A stretch of 64,000 nucleotides of DNA from Acidobacteria subdivision 2 bacterium RH1 MAG20 (GCA_002197545.1 NFUO01000484.1:1-64000); one strand, 5' to 3'. Positions 34,746 through 45,077 are shown, counted from the first letter of the stretch. The notes: generated by a model from the letters alone, not told the origin. Program-made: numbers and translations.

Positions 34746-35450
34746 TTGAGTCAGACGATCTTTGTATTGGAAGACGATACCGACATCTCGCGGCTGGTCC
34801 AGTACCATCTGGAGAGCGCGGGTTACACTGTTCGCGCCTATTCCACAATTGGCCAGATTGTTCCTGACGCCGATCGCCAGCCACCGGCACTTTTTCTGCT
34901 CGACATTATGGTTCCCGGCGGAGATGGTCTCGATCTGTGCCGCAGACTGCGCCAGAATCCCACTCTGAGCGTTATTCCTATCATCTTTCTGACGGCCCGG
35001 GCTGCCGAAAATGATCGAGTGCAGGGCCTCGAGATGGGAGCGGATGACTATATCACCAAGCCTTTCGCCACTCGCGAGCTGGTGGCCCGCGTCAAGGCGG
35101 TGCTTCGCCGTTTCGAGCGGCCTACTTCGCCGTCGCTGCTTAAATTTGAAGAGATCGAGATTGATGCGGGAGCCATGCAACTGCGCGTCAATGGGGAACT
35201 GGTTACAACTACGGCTACCGAATTTCGCCTGTTGGATTACCTGGCCCGCCATCCCGGACGGGTCTTCAGCCGCGACCATCTGCTGGACGCCGTGTGGGGT
35301 GATGCCCGTTTCGTTACGCCGCGTTCGGTCGATGTCTATGTGCGCCGCATTCGCGAAAAGATCGAAGCCGATGCCGAAAACCCACGCTATCTTAAGACGA
35401 TGCGGGGCGCCGGTTATCGCTTTGAAATTCCCAAAGCTCCGCAGTCCTGA
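34746..35450 (+). CDS. phoB: phosphate regulon response regulator PhoB
   Basis: 234-residue OmpR/PhoB-type regulator: receiver domain (about 1-120; acidic D10/D11, phospho-acceptor D53 in LLDIMVPGGDG, K in ITKPF) and a winged-helix DNA-binding domain (about 130-230, ATEFRLLDYLARHPGRVFSRDHLLDAVWG and RSVDVYVRRIREKIE). It uses a TTG start with GAGG seven bases upstream. Placement directly before phoR and pstSCAB-phoU identifies it as the phosphate-starvation regulator rather than a generic OmpR protein. Pho-box-like repeats precede it. Confidence 0.92.
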   Translation: MSQTIFVLEDDTDISRLVQYHLESAGYTVRAYSTIGQIVPDADRQPPALFLLDIMVPGGDGLDLCRRLRQNPTLSVIPIIFLTARAAENDRVQGLEMGADDYITKPFATRELVARVKAVLRRFERPTSPSLLKFEEIEIDAGAMQLRVNGELVTTTATEFRLLDYLARHPGRVFSRDHLLDAVWGDARFVTPRSVDVYVRRIREKIEADAENPRYLKTMRGAGYRFEIPKAPQS

Positions 35451-35464
35451 GCGCAGGTAGAACC

Positions 35465-36838
35465 ATGACGCGGGGCATCTTTTTCTCGTTCTTTATTCGC
35501 ATGACGATTGCCATGGCGGTCGTTGCCTTTCTGTGTTTCTGGCTTGTGCCGCATGGCTGGGTCTTTGCCACTGCGTTCATTCTGGCCTGGGCTGTGACGA
35601 ATGCTTTTTTATTCACGCGCTCTCTGGGGCAGGACGTCACCGTATTAGACCAATCTGTTGCTGCTATTCCGGAGCAATCAGCTAACGGGACCAGGAATCG
35701 ATACGCCGACTTTGACGACCTGTCGCGGGCCATTTCGGCCAAGTCGGAGCAGGTGCAGCGCCTTCTCACCAGCGCCTCTGAGAGCCGTAGCGAGTTGGAG
35801 GCGATGATCGACAGTATGCAGGACGCCGTTGTTGCCGTCGATTCGGCTGGACGTATTCAGTGGACCAATCAGCGCATGCAAAAACTTATTCCCGAAGCGT
35901 CCGTTAGCGGTGCCGTCCGCGTGGGACATGCCCTAGTTCAGACCATTCGCGATCCGGATGTTCTGCAATGCGTTCGCGCGGCGCTCGATGAGCGCAGCGT
36001 GTGTGAACGCCGATCGACCTCGGTGGTGCCAGGCCGCATCTTCGAGATTGCCGCTTCGCCCATGCCTGGTGGCGGTGCGGTCGCTGTTCTGCACGATATC
36101 ACCCGCATCGAACAGGTTGAGGGCATTCAACGTGACTTCGTCGCCAATGTCTCGCACGAGCTTCGCACTCCACTCACGTCTATTACTGGTTATGTTGAGA
36201 CACTGCTCGACCACGAGGCCAGTCTCAGCGCGCAGGCACGCGAGTTCCTCAGTACGATCCTCAAGAATGCCACTCGCATGAGCCGCCTCACCGAGGACCT
36301 CCTTGTGATGGCCCGGGTTGAATCGTCAGAGCAGGAGCTTCACCCAGTCCCTGTCCCGGCAGGCATTCTCGTAAGCGATGCTGTACAGGCGATGAGCGGC
36401 CTGATTCAGGATGCCGATGCTGTGCTCGAAATTGGTGAAACGACCAACACCGAGGTCCTCGCAGATACGGACTCGATTGTTCAGGTGCTCAGCAATCTGA
36501 TTGAGAACGGAATCAAGTATGGCTGCGTTCGGAATGCATCGCATTGCCGTGTGGTTGTGAGCGTGCGCGAGATCTCAGAGCCGATCGATGCCGTCGAGTT
36601 CAGCGTCCGTGATTTTGGGCAGGGAATTGCTTCTGAACATCTTAACCGGATCTTCGAGCGTTTTTACCGGGTAGACAAGGCCCGCTCGCGGGAGTCGGGT
36701 GGAACCGGGCTGGGCCTTGCCATTGCATACCGGATGGTGCAAATTCATGGGGGCACCATTCGCGCAGAGAGCGAATTAAATTCCGGGAGCACCTTCATTT
36801 TTACCCTTCCAAGAGCAGCAAAGCCTCTCGTTCAATAG
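35465..36838 (+). CDS. phoR: phosphate regulon sensor kinase PhoR
   Basis: 457-residue membrane kinase. Two hydrophobic helices at the N-terminus (about 8-28 and 32-50) have almost no periplasmic loop, as in PhoR, which senses through PstSCAB/PhoU rather than directly. Then a linker, a PAS domain (about 108-215), HisKA with H231 in NVSHELRTPLTSI, and HATPase_c with N box NLIENGIKYG, DFGQGI and GGTGLGLAIA. It starts 14 bases after phoB on the same strand. Confidence 0.93.
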   Translation: MTRGIFFSFFIRMTIAMAVVAFLCFWLVPHGWVFATAFILAWAVTNAFLFTRSLGQDVTVLDQSVAAIPEQSANGTRNRYADFDDLSRAISAKSEQVQRLLTSASESRSELEAMIDSMQDAVVAVDSAGRIQWTNQRMQKLIPEASVSGAVRVGHALVQTIRDPDVLQCVRAALDERSVCERRSTSVVPGRIFEIAASPMPGGGAVAVLHDITRIEQVEGIQRDFVANVSHELRTPLTSITGYVETLLDHEASLSAQAREFLSTILKNATRMSRLTEDLLVMARVESSEQELHPVPVPAGILVSDAVQAMSGLIQDADAVLEIGETTNTEVLADTDSIVQVLSNLIENGIKYGCVRNASHCRVVVSVREISEPIDAVEFSVRDFGQGIASEHLNRIFERFYRVDKARSRESGGTGLGLAIAYRMVQIHGGTIRAESELNSGSTFIFTLPRAAKPLVQ

Positions 36839-36864
36839 GGTTTCTTCCGGTTTTTATACGAATG

Positions 36865-36880
36865 TAACCTTACCGTAACA
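36865..36880 (+). promoter_or_regulatory. Pho-box-like repeat in front of pstS
   Basis: TAACCTTACCGTAACA; with the preceding G, GTAAC occurs at 36864-36868 and again at 36875-36879, exactly 11 bases apart. It lies 67 bases upstream of the pstS start, followed by AT-rich sequence (about 36896-36912) that could hold the -10 element. The near-identical copy before phoB supports a shared regulator, presumably PhoB. Confidence 0.6.
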
Positions 36881-36946
36881 ATTCGCCCTCACACTCTTTA
36901 AATAGATATATCGGATAAATCGAAACACTCAAACTGAGAGGGACGC

Positions 36947-37954
36947 GTGAATCTGAAAGTCATCGCAGCAAGCATCCTGGCGCTCGCAACCACCGGAGCC
37001 ATCGCACAGAACATTACCGGAGCGGGAAGTACCTTTGTTTACCCCATCTACTCCCGCTGGTTCAGCGAATACAGCCATCTGCATCCTAATGTTCATATCA
37101 ATTATCAGTCCATTGGTTCCGGCGGTGGAATACGTCAAGTCTCGGAAGAGACGGTCGACTTTGGCGCCAGCGATGGCCCGATGACCGATCAGCAGCTTGC
37201 TCAATCAAAGGTCAAGTTGATGCATATCCCTACGGTGCTCGGAGCGGTTGTGCCTATCTACAATCTCCCAGGCATCAACAAAGACATTAACTTCGCGCCG
37301 ACTGTGATTGCCGATATATATCTTGGCAAGATCACGAAGTGGAACGATCCCCGTATTGCTAAAGACAACCCGGGCGTCAATTTCCCTGCTAAGAGCATCC
37401 TTCCGGTCTACCGTTCTGATGGAAGCGGGACTACGTATATTCTGGCGGACTTCCTGTCGAAGGTCAGCCCTGAGTGGGCCAGCAAGGTAGGCAAGAATAC
37501 CTCGCTCAAGTGGCCGGTCGGCATCGGCCAGAAGGGCAGTGAAGGGGTTGCGGGAATGGTGCGTCAGGTTCCGTACGCCTTTGGCTATGTTGAATTGATC
37601 TACGCTGTCCAGAACAAGATGCAGTACGGTCTGGTACGCAATGCGGACGGCAAGTTCCTCAAGGGGTCAACGGCTGGCGTCACCGCCGCTGCCGCTGCTG
37701 CCGCCAAGAACATGCCTGCGGATTACCGTGTCTCCATTGTGAACGCTCCAGGAGCGGATTCCTATCCTATCTCCAGCTTTACCTGGCTGCTGATTCCTAT
37801 CCATCAAGCCGATCCTGCCAAGCAGAAGGCATTCACCGACTTTTTGTACTGGATGCTCGATCATGGCGAGGGTGAAGCGGCAGGCATGGCTTACGCCCCG
37901 CTCCCTAAGCAAGTGGCGACAATGGTTCGAAAGAGCATTGGTCAACTGAAATAG
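36947..37954 (+). CDS. pstS: phosphate ABC transporter substrate-binding protein PstS
   Basis: 335-residue periplasmic phosphate-binding protein. GTG start with GAGAGGG upstream; signal peptide about 1-20 (cleavage after AIAQ). Phosphate-binding loops of the family are visible: GAGSTFVYPIYSRW, IGSGGGIRQV, FGASDGPM, and YRSDGSGTTYILADFLS. It captures phosphate for PstCA/PstB encoded downstream. It is separated from pstC by a hairpin, which would let pstS be made in excess of the membrane parts. Confidence 0.95.
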   Translation: MNLKVIAASILALATTGAIAQNITGAGSTFVYPIYSRWFSEYSHLHPNVHINYQSIGSGGGIRQVSEETVDFGASDGPMTDQQLAQSKVKLMHIPTVLGAVVPIYNLPGINKDINFAPTVIADIYLGKITKWNDPRIAKDNPGVNFPAKSILPVYRSDGSGTTYILADFLSKVSPEWASKVGKNTSLKWPVGIGQKGSEGVAGMVRQVPYAFGYVELIYAVQNKMQYGLVRNADGKFLKGSTAGVTAAAAAAAKNMPADYRVSIVNAPGADSYPISSFTWLLIPIHQADPAKQKAFTDFLYWMLDHGEGEAAGMAYAPLPKQVATMVRKSIGQLK

Positions 37955-37961
37955 CTGAGAC

Positions 37962-37998
37962 TGCCGCATGGCCTCCGTTCTACGGAAGCTGTGCGGCA
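37962..37998 (+). terminator. intercistronic hairpin after pstS (attenuator or mRNA stabiliser)
   Basis: TGCCGCA (37962-37968) pairs with TGCGGCA (37992-37998). An inner stem TCCGT/ACGGA closes on the loop TCT. It lies eight bases after the pstS stop and lacks a T-run, so partial termination or 3' end stabilisation is more likely than full termination. Confidence 0.6.
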
Positions 37999-38039
37999 TG
38001 TTTCAAGGATCATCCCTTACAATCACTCAATAGAACGAG

Positions 38040-39122
38040 ATGTGCAGGGATGGGATTGTGTCTCCGAACCGAATGACTCTTGATCGCGAACCCGGATCTC
38101 CGATGTTTGTTCCGGCGCCAAGTCCGGACATCTCCATGCCGCCTCCCTCTCCTGCCGGAGGCACACCCTCAGCTATCCGCGCTTATCTCAGCCAGCGCGG
38201 CAGTGGCCAGCTTGCGGATAACAGCTTTGCCGTCGCTGTGCTTCTCTGTGCTTGCAGCATCTTTGCCATCGTTATCTTCATCTTCAGCATCCTTGTGCAA
38301 AGTTCGCATCTGAGTCTGGTGCAGTTCGGATGGAAGTTTTTCACAAGCCAGTCGTGGGACCCGGTGTCTGGCGACTTTGGGGCACTTCCGTTTATCTACG
38401 GCACGCTCGCCACATCGATACTGGCTTTGATGATCGCGGTCCCGCTGGCGCTTGGCGTGGCGGTCTTCCTTACGGAGCTTTGCCCGCGTCCGTTGCGCGC
38501 GCCGATCTCCTTCCTGACCGAGTTACTGGCGGCGATTCCCAGCGTCGTCTATGGACTATGGGGACTCTTTGTGCTGGTGCCGCTGATGCGGGACGTTATC
38601 GGACCGTTCCTGTCGACGACTCTCGGCTGGACGGGGTTCTTTGAAGGCCCCAACTTCGGCGTGGGTATCCTGACGGCGAGCATCATTCTTTCGATCATGG
38701 TACTGCCCATCATCTCGTCGCTTACCCGCGACATTATGAACGCGGTCCCGATAAGCCAACGCGAGGCGGTGCTTGCGCTGGGCGCAACACGGTGGGAGAT
38801 GATCCGCATCGGCGTTCTGCGCAACTCTCGCATCGGGATTGTCGGCGCCGTGATGCTTGGTTTGGGCCGCGCATTGGGCGAGACGATCGCCGTCACGATG
38901 GTGATCGGCAACCACCCTGAGATCAGCAAGTCACTGTTCGCTCCGGGCTACTCGCTGGCCAGCGCGATTGCGAATCAGTTCGCAGAAGCATCCGGCGATC
39001 TCTACAGAAGTTCTCTCATCGAGATCGGCCTCGCACTCTTCCTTGTCACCATTGTCGTCAACGCGATTGCCCGGCTCATGGTCTGGGCGGTCACGCGCGG
39101 CGCACCCGTAGGAGCGGCTTGA
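38040..39122 (+). CDS. pstC: phosphate ABC transporter permease PstC
   Basis: 360-residue inner-membrane permease (ATG 38040; in-frame GTG 38058 and ATG 38073 are alternative starts since the N-terminus is Pro-rich and unconserved). Six or so helices begin at about residue 63; the ABC permease EAA-like motif is ISQREAVLALGATRWEMIRIGVLRNSRIGIVGAVMLGLGRALGETIAV. It forms the channel with PstA. The gene ends one base before pstA. Confidence 0.93.
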   Translation: MCRDGIVSPNRMTLDREPGSPMFVPAPSPDISMPPPSPAGGTPSAIRAYLSQRGSGQLADNSFAVAVLLCACSIFAIVIFIFSILVQSSHLSLVQFGWKFFTSQSWDPVSGDFGALPFIYGTLATSILALMIAVPLALGVAVFLTELCPRPLRAPISFLTELLAAIPSVVYGLWGLFVLVPLMRDVIGPFLSTTLGWTGFFEGPNFGVGILTASIILSIMVLPIISSLTRDIMNAVPISQREAVLALGATRWEMIRIGVLRNSRIGIVGAVMLGLGRALGETIAVTMVIGNHPEISKSLFAPGYSLASAIANQFAEASGDLYRSSLIEIGLALFLVTIVVNAIARLMVWAVTRGAPVGAA

Positions 39123-39123
39123 T

Positions 39124-40047
39124 ATGAGCACGCAACCCACCAACATTCCGCCCACGCATCCGAGTCCTATGAACTTCCAGTCGAGGGTGATGCGCATTAA
39201 TAGTACATGGCGTACGATGACCAATTACCTCGTCAGCGGCCTGGCTATTCTCGCTACTGTTGTCGTTCTTGCTCCTCTTGCAGCGATTCTCTTCTACCTC
39301 ATCTACAAGGGCGCAAGCTCGTTGAATCTGGCCTTCTTTACACAAATCCCCGCTCCAGTCGGTGAACCGGGTGGCGGCATGGCGAACTCTATCCTTGGGT
39401 CAGGCATTATCCTTCTCCTTGCGAGCCTAATGGGGATTCCCATAGGTATCGCTTCCGGAGTTTACCTCGCGGAGTTTGGTCGGGGCACGGTGCTGGGGAA
39501 CGCGGTACGTTTCACCGCCGATGTGCTCAACGGTGTTCCTTCCATCGTAATGGGCATCGCCATCTACTCACTATGGGTGGTCATGGGGCTGAAGCCATTT
39601 TCAGCGCTGGCCGGCGGCGTTGTGCTAGCTATCATGATGGTTCCGACAGTAACGCGAACTACGGAAGAGATGTTGTCCACCGTGCCCCATGCGATTCGCG
39701 AAGCTGCGCTGGGTCTGGGCGTTTCCAAATGGCGGACGGTACTTTCGGTCAGCCTCCGTACTGCATCGCCGGGCATCATCACTGGCTGTATGCTTGCGTT
39801 TGCCCGTGTTGCTGGAGAGACGGCGCCGCTGCTGTTCACAGCTTTTGGCAATCAGTACTGGAGCGTGAGGCTGACTGAGCCTATTGCGGCTCTGCCGCTG
39901 CAGATTTACGTCTATGCTCTCTCGCCCTATGATGAGTGGCATCGACTCGCGTGGGCTGGCTCGCTCGTTCTTATCGCTATGATTATGGTCTCAGTCACGC
40001 TGGTCCGCATCTATGCCAACCGCGGCGTACTCAAGGGAGGAAGTTAG
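39124..40047 (+). CDS. pstA: phosphate ABC transporter permease PstA
   Basis: 307-residue permease with six helices, the first at about 38-60. Family motif [52 protein letters not shown]. It starts one base after the pstC stop, and its TAG overlaps the GTG start of pstB by one base, a tightly coupled operon. Confidence 0.94.
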   Translation: MSTQPTNIPPTHPSPMNFQSRVMRINSTWRTMTNYLVSGLAILATVVVLAPLAAILFYLIYKGASSLNLAFFTQIPAPVGEPGGGMANSILGSGIILLLASLMGIPIGIASGVYLAEFGRGTVLGNAVRFTADVLNGVPSIVMGIAIYSLWVVMGLKPFSALAGGVVLAIMMVPTVTRTTEEMLSTVPHAIREAALGLGVSKWRTVLSVSLRTASPGIITGCMLAFARVAGETAPLLFTAFGNQYWSVRLTEPIAALPLQIYVYALSPYDEWHRLAWAGSLVLIAMIMVSVTLVRIYANRGVLKGGS

Positions 40048-40805
40048 TGGGAGTAGGCATTCAGGTCGAGAATCTAAACGCGTGGTACGGCACAAATCAT
40101 ACTTTGCAGGACATTAATCTGCCCATTCCCGCGAATCACGCTACGGCGCTCATTGGACCATCCGGCTGCGGCAAGTCCACCTTCGTCCGTTGCCTCAACC
40201 GGATGCATGAGACCAATCCCATTGCGCGAGCTACGGGCGTCGTCAAGATGGGCGATCTTGATATTTACAAAGATGCGTCGCCAGTGGAGATCCGCCGCCG
40301 CGTCGGTATGGTCTTCCAGCGCCCCAATCCGTTTCCAACCATGTCGATCTACGACAACGTTGTGAGTGGGCTCAAGCTCAATGGCTTTCGCAATCGTCGC
40401 GTTCTCGATGAGACGGTGGAACGCTCGCTCAAGCAGGCCGCGCTTTGGGAGGAAGTGAAGGATGACCTCAAGAAGAAGTCCGGCGCCAGTCTCTCCGGCG
40501 GACAGCAGCAGCGTATGTGCATTGCCCGCGCTCTCGCTGTCGATCCCGAAGTTCTGTTGATGGACGAACCTGCGTCCGCTCTCGATCCTGTCTCTACCTC
40601 AAAGATCGAAGACCTAATTTTTCAGCTCAAGAGCCAGTACACCATCGTCATCGTTACGCATAATATGCAGCAGGCCGCCCGCGTAGCCGAGAACACAGGC
40701 TTTTTTCTCAACGGCAAGATGGTTGAGTTCGATTCCACCCATAAGATTTTCACGAACCCCCGAGACAAGCGCACTGAGGATTACATTACCGGGAGGTTCG
40801 GATGA
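40047..40805 (+). CDS. pstB: phosphate ABC transporter ATPase PstB
   Basis: 252-residue ATPase from the GTG at 40047, preceded by AAGGGAGGAAG; longer open sequence upstream lies within pstA and is rejected. Walker [10 protein letters not shown], PstB-specific [11 protein letters not shown]-loop VFQRPNPFP, signature [15 protein letters not shown], Walker [13 protein letters not shown], and switch [10 protein letters not shown]. It energises PstCA. Ends overlapping phoU by four bases (ATGA). Confidence 0.95.
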   Translation: MGVGIQVENLNAWYGTNHTLQDINLPIPANHATALIGPSGCGKSTFVRCLNRMHETNPIARATGVVKMGDLDIYKDASPVEIRRRVGMVFQRPNPFPTMSIYDNVVSGLKLNGFRNRRVLDETVERSLKQAALWEEVKDDLKKKSGASLSGGQQQRMCIARALAVDPEVLLMDEPASALDPVSTSKIEDLIFQLKSQYTIVIVTHNMQQAARVAENTGFFLNGKMVEFDSTHKIFTNPRDKRTEDYITGRFG

Positions 40806-41467
40806 TGCGCGTTAAATTTCACCAGAGCCTCGACGATCTTAAAGAGCATTTGCTAGTCATGGCCGGCATGGCGGAGCAGGCCATTCAGCGTTCCATCGAG
40901 GCCTACCGCACCCGCGATCTGAGTATCTGCGAACTGGTCTTTCGTTCCGAGCCTGCCATCAACCGGCTCGAGCGCGAAATTGACCAGATGGCCCTCGACC
41001 TCCTTGCCATGGAGCAACCCATGGCCATCGATCTTCGGTTCATCCTCTCCGTCATTCGTATCAATGCCGATCTCGAGCGCGTCGGTGACCAGGCCGTCAA
41101 CATCGCGGTCCGCGTTCGCGAGATGGGTGCCTTCGCTAACATCGATCTTCCAGTAGACATTCCCAAGTTGGCCTCGCTTGCCTCCGCGATGGTGCGTAAA
41201 GCCTTGCAAGCCTTCATTGAGGCTGATGCAGAGCTTGCCCAGTCTGTGCTCCTTCTTGATGATCAGGTAGATGAGATGAACGATGCTGCTTTCTATGCAC
41301 TGAGTTCACTCATCAAGGAAAAACCCGAGATGACTCCGCAGTCTCTCAATGCGCTCATCATTGCGCGGAATCTCGAGCGCGTCGGCGACCACGCTACCAA
41401 CATTGCCGAAGACGTTATCTTCTGGGTCCACGGATTCGATGTTCGTCATAATCCGCGTACCGATTAG
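40802..41467 (+). CDS. phoU: phosphate transport/regulon repressor PhoU
   Basis: 221-residue all-helical protein with two PhoU repeats, each carrying the family metal-binding pattern: [16 protein letters not shown] in the first and [17 protein letters not shown] in the second. It relays phosphate sufficiency from PstSCAB to PhoR and restrains the transporter. It is the last gene of the operon and meets the AddA-like gene tail-to-tail with one base between the stop codons. Confidence 0.95.
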   Translation: MMRVKFHQSLDDLKEHLLVMAGMAEQAIQRSIEAYRTRDLSICELVFRSEPAINRLEREIDQMALDLLAMEQPMAIDLRFILSVIRINADLERVGDQAVNIAVRVREMGAFANIDLPVDIPKLASLASAMVRKALQAFIEADAELAQSVLLLDDQVDEMNDAAFYALSSLIKEKPEMTPQSLNALIIARNLERVGDHATNIAEDVIFWVHGFDVRHNPRTD

Positions 41468-41468
41468 T

Positions 41469-44400
41469 TTAGGGAATCCACCAAACCAGTCGCGGCAACA
41501 TTGGATAATACAACCCCATGCGGACCTCATGCGAAGCCTGCTTCATCATCAGCGCGTAGGCTTCCATCTGTGCTCCATACTTCGCACGTTCGCCTGTAAG
41601 AAACTCCTCAACTCCGTCGGCTCCGTGAGTAGTAGTTTTGTAGTCTACGATCCAGAGGCACTCGTCGCCGGTGGCCAGTGGCGTGGCGCCTGCGCGAAAT
41701 ATTCTGTCCAGCCGCACGCTCCTGCGCGCCTCTGTCCACGATGTCAGCGCAAATTCACTGAAAGCCTCTTCTCTCGCGCCCAGTATCCACAGCCCTTCCG
41801 CATCCCGCAGCATATTTTCAATCGCAAGCCTTACCCGCGATGCGAGTCGTACTGCCCGTGCTGACGACAGGCCATCGCCACGCAACACTGTCGAAATTCG
41901 TTGTTCCCAACCCGCAACTTCTTTTAGCATTTCTTCTGTACTCACTCCATGTGCAAGTCGCTTTGTCACTACTTCCAGAAATGCATGTACCGTATTTCCA
42001 AAGGCCCGCGCCTCAAACGATCCCTCCGTACGCTCGAAATGAGCAGTCTCTGCTTCTATTCCTGCATCCCCATAGGAAAGTTTTCGTGCGTCTTCAAACC
42101 GTGCGTTCGGCAAAAATGTGAGAGGCAGACGCTCGAGTATCGCAGACCGCTCTCTAGTTGCCACAGCAGCTATATCGCCGACAAATTCATTGGCAACAAA
42201 AAAGGATGGTGTCGTCTCGTTCGGCATAACAAACATCTTCCGCACGCCATCTGAAACCTCGCGCTCTGCAGCAAAATGACGCTCTGCCGCTGGCCATGCA
42301 GCGCTTAACAGGCTTCCGTATGCCTGACTCACCGACCCATCCGCCTTGGCTTCAGGAGCGGCGAACAGATGCAACTCTTCGCGCGCCCGCGTACAGGCGA
42401 CATAGAATAACCGCTTCCGTTCTGCCGCATCACGCGCCTTTTCAATGTTGTTCAGCCAATCGTTCAGCTCCCGCGATTCCTCTCCTTTACCCAAAATCGG
42501 AGCTAGCACTATGTGCGCTGCAGCCGCATCACCTGAATCAATCTCATTCCACGTCAGCAACCGCGTACCGGACACACGGGCTTTCTTCTCCAGGCCTGGC
42601 ACAATGACTACGTCCCACTCCAGCCCTTTCGCTCCGTGGATTGTCATCAGATCGACAGCGCCCGCGCTTGCCGTTGCCTCGGCGTACAGTTTGTCCAGCC
42701 TCGTCTTCAGCAAGCTCAAATCGAGCGTGCCTGCCTCTTCTTCCAACTCATCTAACAACTGCAGATACCGTCGTGCGTTCGTGATCTCTGCAGGTTTCAA
42801 ATAGGTATCGCCGCCCAGGGATCGCCATGTCCGCTCTACCCATTGCGATGTTGTCAGCCTGCCACGTTGCGCTGCGGCAGCGCGCAACACTGGCCAAATT
42901 CGCTTCAGACGTTCGCAGCTTTCCTCATCCAGCAGATCGCCGCGTTCGGCAAGCACATCTTCAACGCATCGCTCTGCACATGTGTCATCATCTGCGCCCG
43001 CAAGCATATGCAGCTCAGACAATCCCAATCCGCACCATGGAGCATGAAGGACTGCCAACCATGCTACCCTGTCTGCCGGATGAAACAGCGCGCGTGTCAG
43101 CGCAAATAAGTCCAACACTTCGCGGCGATCACCCAAGGCTTCAATATCGACGGCGCGGAAGGGAATTGCGCCCTGCCCATCGTCTTTCTTTAATGTCGCG
43201 ACGATGTCGGTTAAGTGGTTACGACTGCGAACCAGCACCGCAATCTTCCATGGCTCTGTTCTTCCCTCTGGCAACGGACGCGATCGCCATTGTTCCACGA
43301 CTCTGCGTACTGCTTCCGCATCCGTCTTCGAATGCCGTCTTCGTGCCGCAGTATCACCGGCTGGCAGCACGTTTGCATGCCACACAATATCAAGTGCACC
43401 GCCGTCTGATGGACCACGCACTGAGCTCGCCGAAACGTATTCCACTTCCTCGGGATTGGCTGCGTTCACTTCCGGTGGAAACAACAGAGAAAAATCTTCG
43501 TTGAATGCATTTACCAGTCCGCGCTGCGACCGGAAATTCGCCGTCAGCCGCAGACACCCTACAGGCAGCTCCTCAAGTTGCTCTGCCAACATCGTTCGCA
43601 CAAATCGCTCCACACGCGCCTGCCGGAAGATATAGATTGACTGCTTCGGATCGCCAACGAGGAATAGTGTCTGGCTCTGCCCATCCCAGCTCTGCGTCAG
43701 CAGTTCGATCAATTTGTATTGGCTCGTCGAAGTGTCCTGCATCTCGTCCACCAACAGATGCTGCAGCTTCATCCCCAACGCAGCTTCCAGATCATGCACT
43801 CCACTCTCGCGTCGTAGCGCCGTCTTTGCCAGCAAGCCAAGCTCTGCAAAATCACACTCTCCTCGCTCGGCAAAAACCAGTTGCAACTCCACCAGCGCTC
43901 GGCTTAAGACACGAAACAGCGCCTTCGCCACCTCCCATTGCTCCTGCGGGTACTTCGCCGGCGGCAGACAATCCACCCGGCGCATTGCTTCGAGCAGATC
44001 TTCACGATGCGATATCTGCTCAACTACAAATCGTAGATGTTGTTTTTGTTTCTTGGTGGTTTCGAAGCCCAGCGTATTTTTCGCGAAACTTTTCCTCCAT
44101 GTCCATGTCGAAGGCGCCACTAGCAGATGGATCAGTGCCCTCCAATGATCGAGATGGCTGGCATCTATCCCCGGTACCTGCTTCCCCGCGCAGCCCACAA
44201 TCGGAGAGACCTCACGCTCATAAGGCTCAATCTCCGCGAGTGAAGATGCCAATGCAGCCAGCTCATTCAGGAAGTTCTCTGGCACGCTCTCTGCCAGCCG
44301 CGCTAATCCAGTACAAATCGCCTCTTCCAGCGCGCGCTCCAGCCGAGGCAGCACTGTTCTATCCAGATAAGCGTCGTCCAGTTCGCGTCCGGTTAACGGA

Positions 44401-45077
44401 ACCAACTCGCCCCATTGGTCGCGGAGAGCCAGCATCCCAGCGAGCAGGCGTTCACACTCGGCCAGGTTTCCATCGCGATGCAACAGCACCGTGCGCAACG
44501 CGGCATTCAGTGCTGTATCTTTGCCGCCAAGCTGCATCAACGTTCTCCGGGCGGCCTCGTGGTGAAGGCCTGAGGCATCGAGCACCGGGGATAGTCCGCC
44601 TCCGCCGCCCGAGAGCACAGGCAGGGAGCTCGCGATCTCCGCGCAGATAGAATCAATGGTCCGCACCTTCAACCTGCGGGGACGTTCCAGCAATCCCCAT
44701 TCCAGCCTTCGGTCACGTTCAACTGCGGCTTCTGCAAGTGCACGTGTCTCCCGCTCAAACTCGGTGTCATTCTGCAGAGCCTCATTGCGCGCGGCTTTCT
44801 CCAACTGCTCCATCACACGCTCGCGAATCTCGCCTGTAGCCTTCACGGTAAATGTGATCGCCAGCACCTGCTCCGGCTCTTCGACGCTCTCATCGCCCAG
44901 CAGCTTTAGATACCGCTGAATCAGCAATCCCGTCTTGCCCGATCCCGCAGGAGCTTCCACTATCCACGACTGCCTGATGTCCAGCGCCTTCTCGCGTTCG
45001 CGCCAGTCTGACGGCCTGTCAGCACTTTTGTGGCCATGTGCTTCCGAGTCCGGCCCGACAACGAACAGTTTAGTCAC
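41469..45077 (-). CDS. AddA/UvrD-like helicase-nuclease
   Basis: 1202-residue superfamily 1 helicase fused to a C-terminal PD-(D/E)XK nuclease, the AddA-like half of a two-subunit end-resection enzyme. Walker A APAGSGKT (about 42-49), motif II LLVDEMQDTS, motif III-like VGDPKQSIYIFRQA, motif V MTIHGAKGLEWDVV, motif VI VACTRAREELHLF, and nuclease motif WIVDYKTTTHG near the C-terminus. GTG at 45077 was chosen because it overlaps the stop of the partner gene by eight bases; the frame is open to 45203. It acts on double-strand DNA ends in repair. Confidence 0.9.
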   Translation of the reverse strand: MTKLFVVGPDSEAHGHKSADRPSDWREREKALDIRQSWIVEAPAGSGKTGLLIQRYLKLLGDESVEEPEQVLAITFTVKATGEIRERVMEQLEKAARNEALQNDTEFERETRALAEAAVERDRRLEWGLLERPRRLKVRTIDSICAEIASSLPVLSGGGGGLSPVLDASGLHHEAARRTLMQLGGKDTALNAALRTVLLHRDGNLAECERLLAGMLALRDQWGELVPLTGRELDDAYLDRTVLPRLERALEEAICTGLARLAESVPENFLNELAALASSLAEIEPYEREVSPIVGCAGKQVPGIDASHLDHWRALIHLLVAPSTWTWRKSFAKNTLGFETTKKQKQHLRFVVEQISHREDLLEAMRRVDCLPPAKYPQEQWEVAKALFRVLSRALVELQLVFAERGECDFAELGLLAKTALRRESGVHDLEAALGMKLQHLLVDEMQDTSTSQYKLIELLTQSWDGQSQTLFLVGDPKQSIYIFRQARVERFVRTMLAEQLEELPVGCLRLTANFRSQRGLVNAFNEDFSLLFPPEVNAANPEEVEYVSASSVRGPSDGGALDIVWHANVLPAGDTAARRRHSKTDAEAVRRVVEQWRSRPLPEGRTEPWKIAVLVRSRNHLTDIVATLKKDDGQGAIPFRAVDIEALGDRREVLDLFALTRALFHPADRVAWLAVLHAPWCGLGLSELHMLAGADDDTCAERCVEDVLAERGDLLDEESCERLKRIWPVLRAAAAQRGRLTTSQWVERTWRSLGGDTYLKPAEITNARRYLQLLDELEEEAGTLDLSLLKTRLDKLYAEATASAGAVDLMTIHGAKGLEWDVVIVPGLEKKARVSGTRLLTWNEIDSGDAAAAHIVLAPILGKGEESRELNDWLNNIEKARDAAERKRLFYVACTRAREELHLFAAPEAKADGSVSQAYGSLLSAAWPAAERHFAAEREVSDGVRKMFVMPNETTPSFFVANEFVGDIAAVATRERSAILERLPLTFLPNARFEDARKLSYGDAGIEAETAHFERTEGSFEARAFGNTVHAFLEVVTKRLAHGVSTEEMLKEVAGWEQRISTVLRGDGLSSARAVRLASRVRLAIENMLRDAEGLWILGAREEAFSEFALTSWTEARRSVRLDRIFRAGATPLATGDECLWIVDYKTTTHGADGVEEFLTGERAKYGAQMEAYALMMKQASHEVRMGLYYPMLPRLVWWIP

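Noticed and set aside
43505..44650. 381-codon plus-strand frame opposite the AddA-like gene
   Set aside because: Pro/Ser/Ala/Arg-rich shadow of a helicase gene with complete motifs.
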